Source: Arenimonas daejeonensis (GTDB taxonomy: Bacteria > Pseudomonadota > Gammaproteobacteria > Xanthomonadales > Xanthomonadaceae). From it: a DNA stretch of 64,000 nucleotides. The notes under the pieces are model-generated. The model was not told the DNA's origin, made no database searches, and saw nothing but the letters and a program-made list of their open reading frames with translations. This document shows, piece by piece, positions 39,098 to 48,615 of this stretch. Location: positions 124,001 through 188,000 of the forward strand of contig NZ_CP042453.1 of the NCBI RefSeq assembly GCF_007993735.1, given 5' to 3'. Position 1 is the stretch's first letter. Each line of letters begins with the position of its first letter. The position numbers and the translations under genes are program-made.

Positions 39098-39757
39098 TCT
39101 TCCGCCGTTCGCGGCCCGTTTCAGGGATGGACTCCCGGGGCAGGGAAGCCCCACCCCATGAGTTGCGACGCTGGCTCCGACGAAGCTTGCTGCTCGGCGC
39201 ACTGGCGCTGGCCCTTCATGCGAGCTGGATACCCGCGAAAGCCGTGCTCGCCCAGGAGTTGCTGGCTTCGTCCTGGGGAGTCGAGCAAGCACGACGGCTC
39301 CCCGCACCGCCCTTGGCCCTGGGCCGACACCCACCCGGTCGCACGCATCGAACAGGCGCGCCTGGGCATCTCGCAGGTCGTGCTGGCCGGTGATTCCGGC
39401 CGGCCGCTGGCCTTCGGCCCGGGCTGGGCGGAATCGAGCGCGCGTCCGGGCAGTGGCGCGGGCACCATCATCATCAGCGGCCACCGCGACACCCATTTCG
39501 CCTGGCTGCGCGACCTGCGGTCCGGTGAGGCGGTGACGCTGGAAACGCTGCAGGGACCGCGCGACTACGTGGTGGTGCACCGCGAAGTCGTGGACTCGCG
39601 CACGCACCGCATCGCCACCCATGACGAAGGCGGAAAACTGCTGCTGGTGACCTGCTGGCCCTTCGATGCCACCGCGGCGCGTGGACCGCTGCGCCACGTC
39701 ACCACCCTGCTGCCGGTGGACGCCGGTTTCAACCCAGCGGCACGGGCGACACGATGA
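39094..39757 (+). CDS. class GN-type (proteobacterial) sortase (one frameshift near 39313)
   Basis: Membrane transpeptidase of the Gram-negative sortase group, about 220 residues. An N-terminal helix (SLLLGALALALHASWIPAKAV) anchors it. The catalytic motifs are intact: His in IIISGHRDTHFAWL, Cys in GGKLLLVTCWPFDA and Arg in ARGPLRHVTTLL. A surplus T in CCCTTGG at 39310-39316 breaks the frame; repaired, it reads APPWPWADTHPVARI, the usual Trp-rich segment of this group. It starts with GTG overlapping the small upstream ORF. Its 3' end overlaps the convergent rraA gene by 29 bp. It should cleave the target encoded two genes upstream. Confidence 0.87.
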
Positions 39758-40208
39758 CGCCGTCTTCGTCGGCGTAGAGGTGATGACCGGGCGCGATCAT
39801 CACGCCGCCCAGGTCGACCACGACATCGCGCAGGCCCTGCCCGAGCTTGTCGGTCTTGCGCGGGCAGGTGCCCAGCGCCTTCACGCCGAGCGCCAGTTGG
39901 CCGATGGCGTCGGTGTCGCGGATGACGCCGTGCACGAGCACGCCGGCCCAGCCGTTTTTCACCGCCATCGCCGCCAGGTTGTCGCCCAGCATCGAACGCC
40001 GGGTCGAGCCGCCGCCATCCACCACCAGCACGCGGCCTTCGCCGGGCTCCGCCACGGCTTCGCGCACACGCGAGTTGTCCTCGAGCGCACGCACCGTGCT
40101 GACCGGGCCATGGAAGGCGATGCGGCCGCCGTAGTCGCGCAGCGGCAGGTCGAGCACGCGCACCCGGTCTTCGTGGGCGTCGCAGAGGTCGGCGGTCTTG
40201 AAAGCCAT
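39729..40208 (-). CDS. rraA: RraA-family protein (RNase E regulator / HMG aldolase-like)
   Basis: A 159-residue RraA-like protein. Members bind and inhibit RNase E in enterobacteria or act as 4-hydroxy-4-methyl-2-oxoglutarate aldolases. Signature stretches: TADLCDAHEDRVRVLDLPLRDYG, VSTVRALEDNSRVREAV, GRVLVVDGGGSTRRSMLGDNLA and GVLVHGVIRDTDAIGQL, with the metal-site Asp in IRDTD. From sequence alone the two functions cannot be separated. It starts at the ATG at 40208. The 3' end overlaps the sortase gene on the other strand. The frame is intact. Confidence 0.9.
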   Translation of the reverse strand: MAFKTADLCDAHEDRVRVLDLPLRDYGGRIAFHGPVSTVRALEDNSRVREAVAEPGEGRVLVVDGGGSTRRSMLGDNLAAMAVKNGWAGVLVHGVIRDTDAIGQLALGVKALGTCPRKTDKLGQGLRDVVVDLGGVMIAPGHHLYADEDGVIVSPVPLG

Positions 40209-40273
40209 CGTGGAACTCCGGAAGACAACGATTCGGTGCATGCGGCGCGGCACTTCCGCCGGCCCGCGGAATT

Positions 40274-40948
40274 TCAGCGTCGCGCAGCCGCCACTTCGGC
40301 GCGCATCTGCGCGATCACCGTCTTGTAGTCCGGCGCATTGAAGATCGCCGAACCCGCGACGAAGGTGTCGGCGCCGGCCGCGGCGATTTCGCGGATGTTG
40401 TCGGCCTTCACGCCGCCGTCGATCTCCAGGCGGATGTTCTTTCCGAGCTTGTCGATGCGTTCGCGCACGCGCTTGAGCTTGTCCAGCGCCGAGGGAATGA
40501 AGGCCTGGCCGCCGAAACCCGGGTTCACGGACATCAGCAGCACCAGGTCGAGTTCGGGAAGCACGTAGTCCAGCACTTCGACGGGCGTGGCGGGGTTCAG
40601 CACCAGGCCGGCCTGGCAGCCGCTGGCCTTGATCAGCTGTACCGTGCGGTGCACGTGTTCGCTGGCCTCGGGATGGAAACTGATCAGGGTGGCTCCGGCC
40701 TTGGCGAAGTCCGGCACGATGCGGTCGACCGGCTTCACCATCAGGTGCACGTCGATCGGCGCGGTGACGCCGTGCTTGCGCAGTGCTTCGCAGACCAGTG
40801 GACCGATGGTGAGGTTGGGCACGTAATGGTTGTCCATCACGTCGAAGTGCACCCAGTCCGCGCCTGCAGCCAGGACGTTGTCCACTTCCTCGCCGAGCCT
40901 GGCGAAGTTCGCGGACAGGATGGACGGGGCGATGATGCAGTCGGACAT
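40274..40948 (-). CDS. rpe: ribulose-phosphate 3-epimerase
   Basis: Interconverts ribulose-5-phosphate and xylulose-5-phosphate in the pentose phosphate pathway. It is a 224-residue TIM barrel of standard length. Metal and catalytic motifs: [61 protein letters not shown] and [12 protein letters not shown]. The frame is intact. It follows the small J-domain gene with 8 bp between them, on the same strand as rraA. In related genomes rpe lies near trpE; here the sortase block is interposed. Confidence 0.96.
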   Translation of the reverse strand: MSDCIIAPSILSANFARLGEEVDNVLAAGADWVHFDVMDNHYVPNLTIGPLVCEALRKHGVTAPIDVHLMVKPVDRIVPDFAKAGATLISFHPEASEHVHRTVQLIKASGCQAGLVLNPATPVEVLDYVLPELDLVLLMSVNPGFGGQAFIPSALDKLKRVRERIDKLGKNIRLEIDGGVKADNIREIAAAGADTFVAGSAIFNAPDYKTVIAQMRAEVAAARR

Positions 40949-40956
40949 GGCGGGCC

Positions 40957-41282
40957 TCAGGCCTGGCGGCGAAGTTTCTGGATGCGGTCGTAGGCGGCGT
41001 TGATCTCGCGCGCCTTGTCTTCGGCCTGCAGGCGCAGCTCGTCGGCGGCACCGGTCAACCGGTCGGGGTGGTACTGGGCGATCAGGCGCCGGTAGGCGCG
41101 ATCCACCTCTCCGTCGCTGGCGTCCTCGGCCAGGCCGAGCACCGCATAGGGATCGTATTTTTCGGGCGGAACCAGTCGGCGTCGAAGGCGTGGCCGATCA
41201 GCAGTCCAACCAGGGCGCCGGCGGGGTGGCGCAGCAGCAGCCAGCCGGCGATGAAACCCAGCAGTTTTCCGTACCACCTCAT
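40957..41282 (-). CDS. small membrane-anchored J-domain protein (one frameshift near 41163)
   Basis: DjlA-like co-chaperone reduced to about 108 residues: an N-terminal membrane helix ([31 protein letters not shown]) joined directly to a J domain ([33 protein letters not shown] with the HPD loop). The TerB-like middle domain of full DjlA is absent. A missing C near 41163 (CGCCCGAAAAATAC for CGCCCCGAAAAATAC) separates the two parts. It should recruit DnaK to the inner membrane; the client is unknown. Its ATG overlaps the stop of the cytochrome gene (ATGA). Confidence 0.8.
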
Positions 41283-41632
41283 CGGGCGTCTCCATTCCGG
41301 AATCCGGGCTGGGCGGCGTACCAGGCCGCGAGCGCCTGCACATCCGCCGGCTGCAGGCTGTTGGCCAGCGACGTCATCGGCACCTGCTGGCGTTTGCCGC
41401 TGCGGTAATCGGACAGGGCGCGCTCGAGGTATTGCCGGTCCTGGCCGCCCAGGTGCGGCGTGCCGGCCACGCGGCTCGCGCCGTCCACGCCGTGGCAGGC
41501 CACGCACAGGCCGAGCTTCGCGGGCCGTTCCGGCGCCGTGGCAGGTGCTGCGGCGGCGGCGGGAGCGGCAGGGTCGGCGCAGGCCGCCAGGGAGGCGGCC
41601 GCGAACGGCAGGATCAGCAGGCGTTTGAGCAT
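41279..41632 (-). CDS. c-type cytochrome, lipoprotein
   Basis: Small class I cytochrome c of 117 residues. A lipoprotein signal peptide ([16 protein letters not shown], lipobox Cys) is followed by an Ala-rich spacer, then the heme motif CVACH and a distal Met in [11 protein letters not shown]. It should sit in the periplasm, anchored by lipid, and pass electrons to an oxidase or reductase not encoded here. It overlaps the J-domain gene by 4 bp. The frame is intact. Confidence 0.88.
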   Translation of the reverse strand: MLKRLLILPFAAASLAACADPAAPAAAAAPATAPERPAKLGLCVACHGVDGASRVAGTPHLGGQDRQYLERALSDYRSGKRQQVPMTSLANSLQPADVQALAAWYAAQPGFRNGDAR

Positions 41633-41741
41633 GGCGGGATTCTATCAGCCGGCCCCGACCGCGAACTCCGGGGGTGGCAGCGGTCCCGCCCCGGCCGGCG
41701 GCCCTTTACAATGGCGCCCTCCTCCGCGTGCCGAGCCTCCC

Positions 41742-42638
41742 GTGCCCACCACCCTGCATACCTCCGACCTGCCCGGCCTGCCCCTGATCCACCGCGGCAA
41801 GGTCCGCGACGTCTACGAGCTGCCCGGCAACCGCCTGCTGATGGTGGCCACCGACCGGCTGTCGGCCTTCGACGTGGTGCTGCCGGACCCGATCCCGGGC
41901 AAGGGCGAGATGCTGTGCCAGATCAGCAACTTCTGGTTCGACAAGACCGCGCACCTGATGCCCAACCACCTCACCCACGAGGACGTGGCCGCCAACCTGC
42001 CCGCCGGCGTCGATGCCGCGCTGTACGCACGCCGCGCAGTTGTGACCAAGAAGCTCAGGCCGGTGCCGGTGGAGGCCATCGCCCGCGGCTACATCATCGG
42101 CAGCGGCTGGAAGGACTACCAGAAGACCGGCGCGATCTGCGGCATCACCCTGCCCGCCGGCCTGCAGCAGGCACAGCAGCTGCCGGAACCGATCTTCACG
42201 CCCTCGACCAAGGCCGCTGTCGGCGACCACGACGAGAACGTCAGCTTCGAGGCCGTGGTGGAAAAGATCGGCGCCGACCTGGCGGAGCAGCTGCGCGCGG
42301 CGACGCTCGCGATCTACAAGTTCGCGGCGGCCTATGCCGCGGAGCGCGGCATCATCATCGCCGACACCAAGCTGGAGTTCGGCCTGGACGAACACGGCGT
42401 GCTGCACGTGATGGACGAGATGCTGACGCCGGATTCCTCGCGCTTCTGGCCGGCCGACCAGTACCGGGTCGGCATCAGCCCGCCCAGCTACGACAAACAG
42501 TTCGTGCGCGACTACCTGGAAACGCTGGACTGGAACAAGACGGCGCCCGGGCCGCATGTACCGGCCGGGGTGATCGAGGGCACCCGCCTCAAATACGCCG
42601 AGGCGCTGGACCGGCTGGCGGACATCCGCCTGGACTGA
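41742..42638 (+). CDS. purC: phosphoribosylaminoimidazole-succinocarboxamide synthase
   Basis: SAICAR synthase of purine biosynthesis (298 residues, the longer Ade1-like form). It starts at GTG 41742 ([29 protein letters not shown]). Motifs: [10 protein letters not shown] and [14 protein letters not shown] for nucleotide binding, [37 protein letters not shown] and [22 protein letters not shown] with the Asp/Glu near the metal. The frame is intact. The upstream open frame to 41460 has no similarity to purC. Confidence 0.96.
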   Translation: MPTTLHTSDLPGLPLIHRGKVRDVYELPGNRLLMVATDRLSAFDVVLPDPIPGKGEMLCQISNFWFDKTAHLMPNHLTHEDVAANLPAGVDAALYARRAVVTKKLRPVPVEAIARGYIIGSGWKDYQKTGAICGITLPAGLQQAQQLPEPIFTPSTKAAVGDHDENVSFEAVVEKIGADLAEQLRAATLAIYKFAAAYAAERGIIIADTKLEFGLDEHGVLHVMDEMLTPDSSRFWPADQYRVGISPPSYDKQFVRDYLETLDWNKTAPGPHVPAGVIEGTRLKYAEALDRLADIRLD

Positions 42639-42696
42639 TGCCGCGGCCGCGGGCCGGGTCTATGATGGGCCATTCCCGCCCGTACGGAGCCCGGCC

Positions 42697-43200
42697 ATGG
42701 CAAGCACCCACGAAGTCGCGGACATCGACGATCCGCGCCGTCCGATCGACCGCTGGCTGTTCAGTTATTCGGGCGACCACGTCAACCCGACCAACCAGCT
42801 CATCCACCTGGTCTGTGTGCCGGCCATCCTGTGGTCGGTGACGGCGGGGCTCTGGATCATCCCGATTCCCGCGGCGATCGCCCAGCCCGGCGCCTGGATG
42901 GCGGTGGCGATGTTCCTGGCCTGGGCCTGGTACTGGCGGCTGTCGCGACCGCTGGCGCTGGGCATGCTGGTGGTGTTCGTGGCCCTAGGTTTCCTCAACC
43001 GCTGGCTGTGGGACACGATCGGCGGCGCGAACCTGGGCTGGTTGGCGCTGGCCGTGTTCGTGGTGGCGTGGATCGGTCAGTTCATCGGCCACAAGATCGA
43101 AGGCCGCAAGCCCAGCTTCTTCACCGACCTGAGCTACCTGCTGGTCGGGCCGCTGTGGACCCTGGACAAGCTCTACCGCAAGCTCGGCTGGTCGCACTGA
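42697..43200 (+). CDS. Mpo1-like (DUF962) membrane protein
   Basis: A 167-residue DUF962 protein related to yeast Mpo1, a dioxygenase of fatty-acid alpha-oxidation; bacterial function is not established. The N-terminal family motif with His residues is FSYSGDHVNPTNQLIHLVCVPAILWS, followed by four membrane helices and the second His-containing motif AWIGQFIGHKIEGRKPSFF. The C-terminus (LLVGPLWTLDKLYRKLGW) is also typical. ATG at 42697. The frame is intact. Confidence 0.85.
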   Translation: MASTHEVADIDDPRRPIDRWLFSYSGDHVNPTNQLIHLVCVPAILWSVTAGLWIIPIPAAIAQPGAWMAVAMFLAWAWYWRLSRPLALGMLVVFVALGFLNRWLWDTIGGANLGWLALAVFVVAWIGQFIGHKIEGRKPSFFTDLSYLLVGPLWTLDKLYRKLGWSH

Positions 43201-43248
43201 CGCGGCGATGGTGCGCGGGCGGCGAACCGCCCGCGCACCACGGTCTGC

Positions 43249-43749
43249 TCAGGCCCCCGCGCCGGTCAGGCCCACCAGCGCCGCGCCGAACACCACGGCC
43301 AGTACGATGCCGATGATCACGAACAGCACGATCATGATCGCCGTGTAGAGCACCGCGACCAGGCAGGCGCGGCCGAAGCCCAGGGCGCTGCCGTCCGGGC
43401 GCTTGATCAGCAGGTTGATCGAGAACGCGATCGCCACGAAGCCGACGATGATGCTGACCAGGTTGATCAGCAGGGACATGGCACCCATGGCCGCCATCGC
43501 GGCCTCGGGATCGGCATCCGCGCCCAGGCCGGCGCCCAGTCCGAACACCAGCGTCAGGCCGACCGACACCACGAAACTGATGATGCCGGCCAGCAGCACG
43601 GCAAGCACCGAACGCCCGTAGGACGGCGAAAATTTCTCGATCAGCTTGACCGAGAACTTGAGGATCAATCCGCCGACCAGCAGGTAGAAAACGACGAATA
43701 CGACGAACATCAACAGCATGGCCCCGATGGCGGCACCGGCAGCTTCCAT
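43249..43749 (-). CDS. small multi-spanning membrane protein, family not recognised
   Basis: A 166-residue hydrophobic protein with about four membrane helices (GAMLLMFVVFVVFYLLVGGLIL, VLAVLLAGIISFVVSVGLTLVFGLGAG, LLINLVSIIVGFVAIAFSINLLI, CLVAVLYTAIMIVLFVIIGIVLAVVFG). No motif I recognise. It starts at the ATG at 43749 and is convergent with the Mpo1-like gene and divergent from the EamA gene. The frame is intact. Confidence 0.75.
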   Translation of the reverse strand: MEAAGAAIGAMLLMFVVFVVFYLLVGGLILKFSVKLIEKFSPSYGRSVLAVLLAGIISFVVSVGLTLVFGLGAGLGADADPEAAMAAMGAMSLLINLVSIIVGFVAIAFSINLLIKRPDGSALGFGRACLVAVLYTAIMIVLFVIIGIVLAVVFGAALVGLTGAGA

Positions 43750-43879
43750 AATTTTCCCCAGGTGAAAGTCGCGCAAACGCGCCCGCCGACTTTGCCGCAG
43801 GCGCGGCGAAGGGGCAAGGCGGACCTTGTCGCGGCGGATCGGGCACACTGTGCGCCCCTGTCCGGCGCGATACGTTCCG

Positions 43880-44766
43880 ATGCCCCTGCGCGATCTCCTG
43901 CTGGCGCTGCTGGTCTGCCTGGCCTGGGCCGGAAATTTCCTCACTTCGGCGCTGGCGCTGCGGGAGATGCCGCCGCTGCTGTTCACCGGCCTGCGCCTGG
44001 CACTGCTGGCGATGCTGCTGGGCGCTTTCCTGCGCCGCCCGGGGCCGGGCCAATGGCCGCGGCTGATTGCGATCGCCCTGTGCACCGGTGTGCTGCACTT
44101 CGGGCTGAGTTTCTGGGCACTCAAACTTGCGGGCGACCTGTCGTCGCCGGCGATCGTGATGCAGAGCTACATCCCGATGACGGTGTTGCTGGCGTGGGTG
44201 TTGCTGGGGAACGTTTCGCCTGGCGCACCGGCACCGCGATCGCGCTGAGTTTTGGCGGCGTGCTGGTGCTGGGTTTCGATCCGCTGGTGCTGGACAACCC
44301 GGCCTCGCTGGGCCTGATGCTGGTGTCGGCGTTTTTCCTGGCGGTGGGCACGGTGCTGATGCGTGGCCTGGCCGGCGTGGACCGCTACGGCATGCAGGCC
44401 TGGACGGCGGTGATCGGCGTCGGCCCGCTGCTGGGACTCAGCCTGTGGCTGGAACCCGGTGGTTTCGCCCTGTTGCCAGCCTTGAGCAGCACCGCCTGGA
44501 TCGGCGTGGCCTACGCAGCGGTCGTGGCCTCGCTGATCGGGCACGGCATCTATTACACGCTGATCCAGCGCCACCCGGTCGCGAAGGTGATGCCGTGGCT
44601 GCTGCTGACGCCGGTGTTCGCGATCGGCCTGGGCCTGGCCTTCTGGGGCGACCGCCCGGGCCCGAAGCTCCTGATCGGCGGCGCCATGACCCTGGGCGGC
44701 ATCCTGGTGATCGCCCTGCGCAGCCAGGCCAAGGCGCGCCCGGCGCCGGTCGCCGAGGAACTCTGA
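43880..44766 (+). CDS. EamA-family (DMT) permease (one frameshift near 44213)
   Basis: Inner-membrane drug/metabolite transporter of about 295 residues with ten predicted helices in two EamA repeats. Typical N-terminal repeat: LLLALLVCLAWAGNFLTSALALREMPPLLFTGLRL; the second contains WLLLTPVFAIGLGLAFWGDRPGPKLLIGGAMTLGGILVI. The substrate is unknown; such proteins often export amino acids or metabolites. A missing G near 44213 (CTGGGGAACG for CTGGGGGAACG) separates the halves at LAWVLLGERFAW. ATG at 43880 is preferred; the frame is open upstream to 43826. Confidence 0.87.
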
Positions 44767-44824
44767 GCCAGTCCAGAAAAGAAAGCGGGCCGGAGCCCGC
44801 TCTCTTGTTGCGCTCGTCGTTCCC

Positions 44825-47323
44825 TTACAGCTTGGGCGTCCAGTCGTCCTTCTCGCGCGGCCGCAGCAGCCAGCGGCACAGGGCCGGCAGGAAGATGATG
44901 GCGGCGATCATGTTCACCACGAACATGAAGGTCAGCATGATGCCCATGTCAGCCTGGAACTTGAGGTCCGAGAAGATCCACATCGCCACGCCCACCGCCA
45001 GGGTCAGCGCGGTGTAGAAGATCGCGATGCCGGTGGTCTTGAGCGCGACGAAATAGCTCTCGGCCACGGTGCGGCCCTGCAGCATCGACTCGCGCATGCG
45101 CGCGAAGATGTAGATGCCGTAGTCCACGCCGATGCCGACGCCCAGCGCCACCACGCACAGCGTGTTGACCTTCATGCCGATGTCCAGTTCGACCATCAGC
45201 GAGTGGCCCAGCTCGGTCACCAGCACCAGCGGCAGCAGCACGCACAGTGCTGCCAGCGGGTTGCGGAAGCTGATCCAGCACATCACGAACACCGCCGCGT
45301 ACAGCAGGTACAGGATGGTGTGCTCGGACTCGCGCACGGTGTCGTTGGTGGCGGCGGCGACGCCGACATTGCCGGTGGCCAGGCGCAGGTTGACCTGGTC
45401 GGAGGTGAAGTCGGGGTCTCGGCAGCCTCGGCAGCGAGTTTCACCTGCAGGTTGCCTTCCACGTAGGCGTTGTTCTTCTCGCGGAAGTCCTTCACCGCCG
45501 CGACCACGCGGTCGATGGTGGTGGCCTGGTGGTCCGAGGTGAAGATGGTGATCGGCATCGCGCTGCAGTCGGCGTTGAGCAGGCCCGAGTCGGTCTCGAA
45601 GCTCTGCGTGGCCTGGCGCAGCGTGTCCGGGTCGCGCGGCAGCACGCGCCAGCGCGCACCGAGCCGTCGTTCCAGCCGGCGTTGACGATCTTGGCGGCGG
45701 CCGGCAGCGTGATCACCTGCTCGACGCCCTCGACGTTCTCCATGTGCCAGGCGAAGCGGTCGATCAGCTCCATCGCGGCATAGCTGGTGGTGCAGGCCGA
45801 CGGGCCGGCTTCGGCGATGACGTTCATGATGTCCACGCCCAGCGCGAACTTCTCGGCGATCAGCACCGCGTCCTGGTTGTAGCGGGCATCCGGGCGCAGC
45901 TCCGCCACGCCCTTCTGGGCGTCGCCGATCATCACCTTGTTGCCGTGCTGCCAGGCGAAGAACCACACCACCGCACCGACCAGGATCACCGCCGCGGCCG
46001 CGCCGGCCGGGCTTGGACAGCCGGGACAGCGCGGCCCACACGCGGTCGAAACGGGTCAGCTGGCGCAGGCGGAACTCGCGCTTGCGCTCGAGGTTGCGCA
46101 GCCGGGTATAGCTGAGCAGCACCGGCAACAGCACCAGGTCGGTGAGGATGGTCAGGGCGACGCCGACCGTGGCGGTGATCGCCAGTTCGCGCACCATGTC
46201 GATCGGGATCACCATGATGGCACCGAAGCCGATGCAGCCGGCCAGCAATGCCACGGTGCCCGGGATCAGCAGCATGCGGAACGACAGGCGGGCGGCTTCC
46301 AGCGGTTCGACCGCGTCCTGGAACGGGCGCGCAGTTCCTCCACCGTGCCCTCTTCCAGGCCGCCGAAGAAGATCTCGCCGCGGAAGCGGTTGATCATCTG
46401 CTCGCCGTGGCTGACCGCGATCGCGAAGATCAGGAACGGCGTCAGCATGTTCATCGGGTCGATGCCGAAGCCCATCAGCTTCAGCGCACCCAGCATCCAC
46501 ACCACCGACACCAGCGCCGCGGCCACGGTCAGGCTGGCCAGCTTGACCGAGGTCGAGTACAGGAACAGCAGCAGCCAGGTGAAGGCGATGGTGAGCGCGA
46601 AGAACTTGATGACCGAACGCGCGCCGTCGCTGATGTCGCCGACGACCTTGGCGAAACCGATGATGTGGACGGTGTGGTTCTCGTCTTCGTACTTGGTGCG
46701 GATCGCCTCGAACTGGTCGGCGACCTGCTGGTAGTCCACCTTGTTGACGTCGCTTTCCGGGATCAGGTCGGCCCAGATCATGGCGCCCGACCAGTCCTTG
46801 GCCACCAGGCGGCCGACGATGTTGGCCTTGATGATGTTGCTGCGGATGGCCTGGAAGTCCTCGGGCGTGGACGTGAAGCCCTCGACGTTCGGGGTGAAGG
46901 TCTGCGGGATGACGTTGCCGCCCGACAGGCCGTCCTCGACCACCTCGATGAAGCGCACGTTCGGCGTGAACAGCGAGCGCGAACGGGCGTCGTCGGTGGA
47001 ATCGAGGTTGATCACCTCGTTGGTGACGTTCTCCAGGTCTTCAGGAACTCCTGGTCGAACATGTCGCCGTCCTTCGCGATCACGGCCACGAGCACGCGGT
47101 TGGCACCGCCGAACTCGGCCTCGTAATCCTGGAAGGTCTGCATGTACTCGTGCTGCAGCGGCACCTGCTTCTTGAAGCCGGCATCCACCTTCAGCTGGCT
47201 GGCGAAATACAGCATCGCCAGCGTGATCGCGGTGAACACGATGAGGATCAGCGGCCGGTTGCCGAAAACGATGTTCTCGGCGAAGCGGGCGAACGGGCCG
47301 GGTTGGGCGTTGGGCAGGCTCAT
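44825..47323 (-). CDS. RND/MMPL-type membrane permease (five frameshifts)
   Basis: RND-superfamily transporter of about 832 residues, HAE3/MMPL-like (12 helices, two large periplasmic loops). N-terminal helix region: NRPLILIVFTAITLAMLYFASQ; sterol-sensing-like helices FALTIAFTWLLLFLYSTSVKL and LGVGIGVDYGIYIFARMRES with the membrane Asp of the second half. Indels lie near 47036, 46325, 46008, 45651 (at CCAGG) and 45425; repaired joins are FLKDLENV, LRAPFQDAV, SKPAGAAAAV, SVRAWRVLP and AETPDFTSDQ. It is the last gene of the DUF1302-DUF1329-YCF48-RND run. Homologous clusters are linked to movement of hydrophobic compounds such as steroids and other lipids; the substrate here is unknown. Confidence 0.83.
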
Positions 47324-47333
47324 TGCTTCTCCG

Positions 47334-48526
47334 TCACTGCGGGCGGTACAGGTCGGCGCCCTTGTCGCCGATCACGAGGTATCCGGCGTCGCCGGCGGGC
47401 AGCACGTTCGACAGCAGCGGCGTTTCGCCGGTCGCGGTCTCGAAGGTGGTGGCCACGAACGGTGAACCGGCGTCGGGGCGCATCAGCACGACGCCGTTGG
47501 CGCCGACCAGGATCGCACCGCCGTTGGCCAGCGCGTGGCCGCCCATCAGGCTGGTGCTGACGCCGGTCTCGACCGCGGTCCAGGTGCTGCCCAGGTCGTG
47601 CGATTCCAGCACGTTGCCGCGCAGGCCGAAGGCCAGCAGGTGCTCGCCCTCCCAGGCCAGCACGCCGAACATGGAGCCCTCGTAGGGCAGGCGCTTGCGC
47701 TCCCAGGTCTCGCCGCCGTCGCGCGAGCGGAAGAAGGCGCCGCGTTCGCCGACGATCACCAGGTCGCCGGAGCCGGCGCGGGTGATGGCGTTGAAATGCG
47801 GGTCGGCCTCGGCATCCAGTTCCAGGTCGGAGGCGTCGAAGGTCCAGTCGTCGCCGGTGTCGGCCGCCGGTCCGCTGTCGGCGAGCGCGTCTTCCTCGTC
47901 GGCATCACCGAGCACGCTGCGCGGGCTCCGGGTGACACCGCCATCGGTGGTGACCAGCATCAGGCTGTAGGCGCCGATGGCGAAGCCGTGGCTGGCGTCG
48001 GTGAACAGCAGGTCCATCACCGGCACGCCTTCGCTGGGGTCGACGATGTCGTAGCTCCAGGGCGCGGCGCGGCGGCGGGTCCAGGTCTGGCCGCCGTCGG
48101 TGGAATGCACGATCACGCCGTCGTGGCCGGCGGCCCAGAGCATGCCGTCGGCGCTGGCGATCGAGGTCAGGGTGGCGCGGGTCGGGATGGCGGCCTGGGT
48201 CCAGGCCTTGCCGTCCTCGGAGACCAGCACGTGGCCACGTTCGCCGACCACGAAATAACCGGCATTGGTGCGCACGGCGTCGAGCAGCATCGAGCGGCTG
48301 GCGCGCGGCAGGATTTCGGCGTCCAGCAGGGCGGGGTCGGCGGGTGCGGCTTCGGCGACAGGCGCCTCGGTGGCCACATCATCGCTTGCCATGCCGGCTT
48401 CGGCGGTTTCAGTCGCCGGGTCTTCAACCGCCTCGGTCGTCTCGGGCGACTGCGCCGCCAGCGGAGGGCCAAGGCCAGCAGCAGGGCGCCGGACAGGCGC
48501 GTGCCGCGAAGGGCGGTTCTGGGCAT
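47334..48526 (-). CDS. YCF48/photosystem-stability-like beta-propeller protein (one frameshift near 48472)
   Basis: Exported beta-propeller of about 397 residues after repair. A signal peptide (MPRTALRGTRLSGALLLALA, then LPLAAQS) is separated from the rest by a missing C near 48472. The mature part has repeats of the YCF48/BNR kind: GKAWTQAAIPTRATLTSIAS, DGGQTWTRRRAAPWSYD, DGGETWERKRLPYEGSMFG, LGSTWTAVETGVSTSLMGG. Members of this family sit next to DUF1329 and RND genes in many proteobacteria and are thought to act in the periplasm as assembly or binding partners; the role is inferred. It lies 10 bp upstream of the RND gene. Confidence 0.82.
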
Positions 48527-48615
48527 CGTTTCCTCCTTCCTTGGTCCCGGATGGTACGGGGCCCGGAACGCCGCCGCGCCCTTGCGGGCGCGGCGGGTGG
48601 TTCAGTTGCTTCGGA

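Noticed and set aside
44825..47323. Reading the RND permease as a true pseudogene because of five frameshifts
   Set aside because: Frameshift density is similar in housekeeping genes such as rpiA and trpE, protein sequence is perfect between indels, and one indel is at CCWGG. Error is the simpler explanation, though decay is not excluded.
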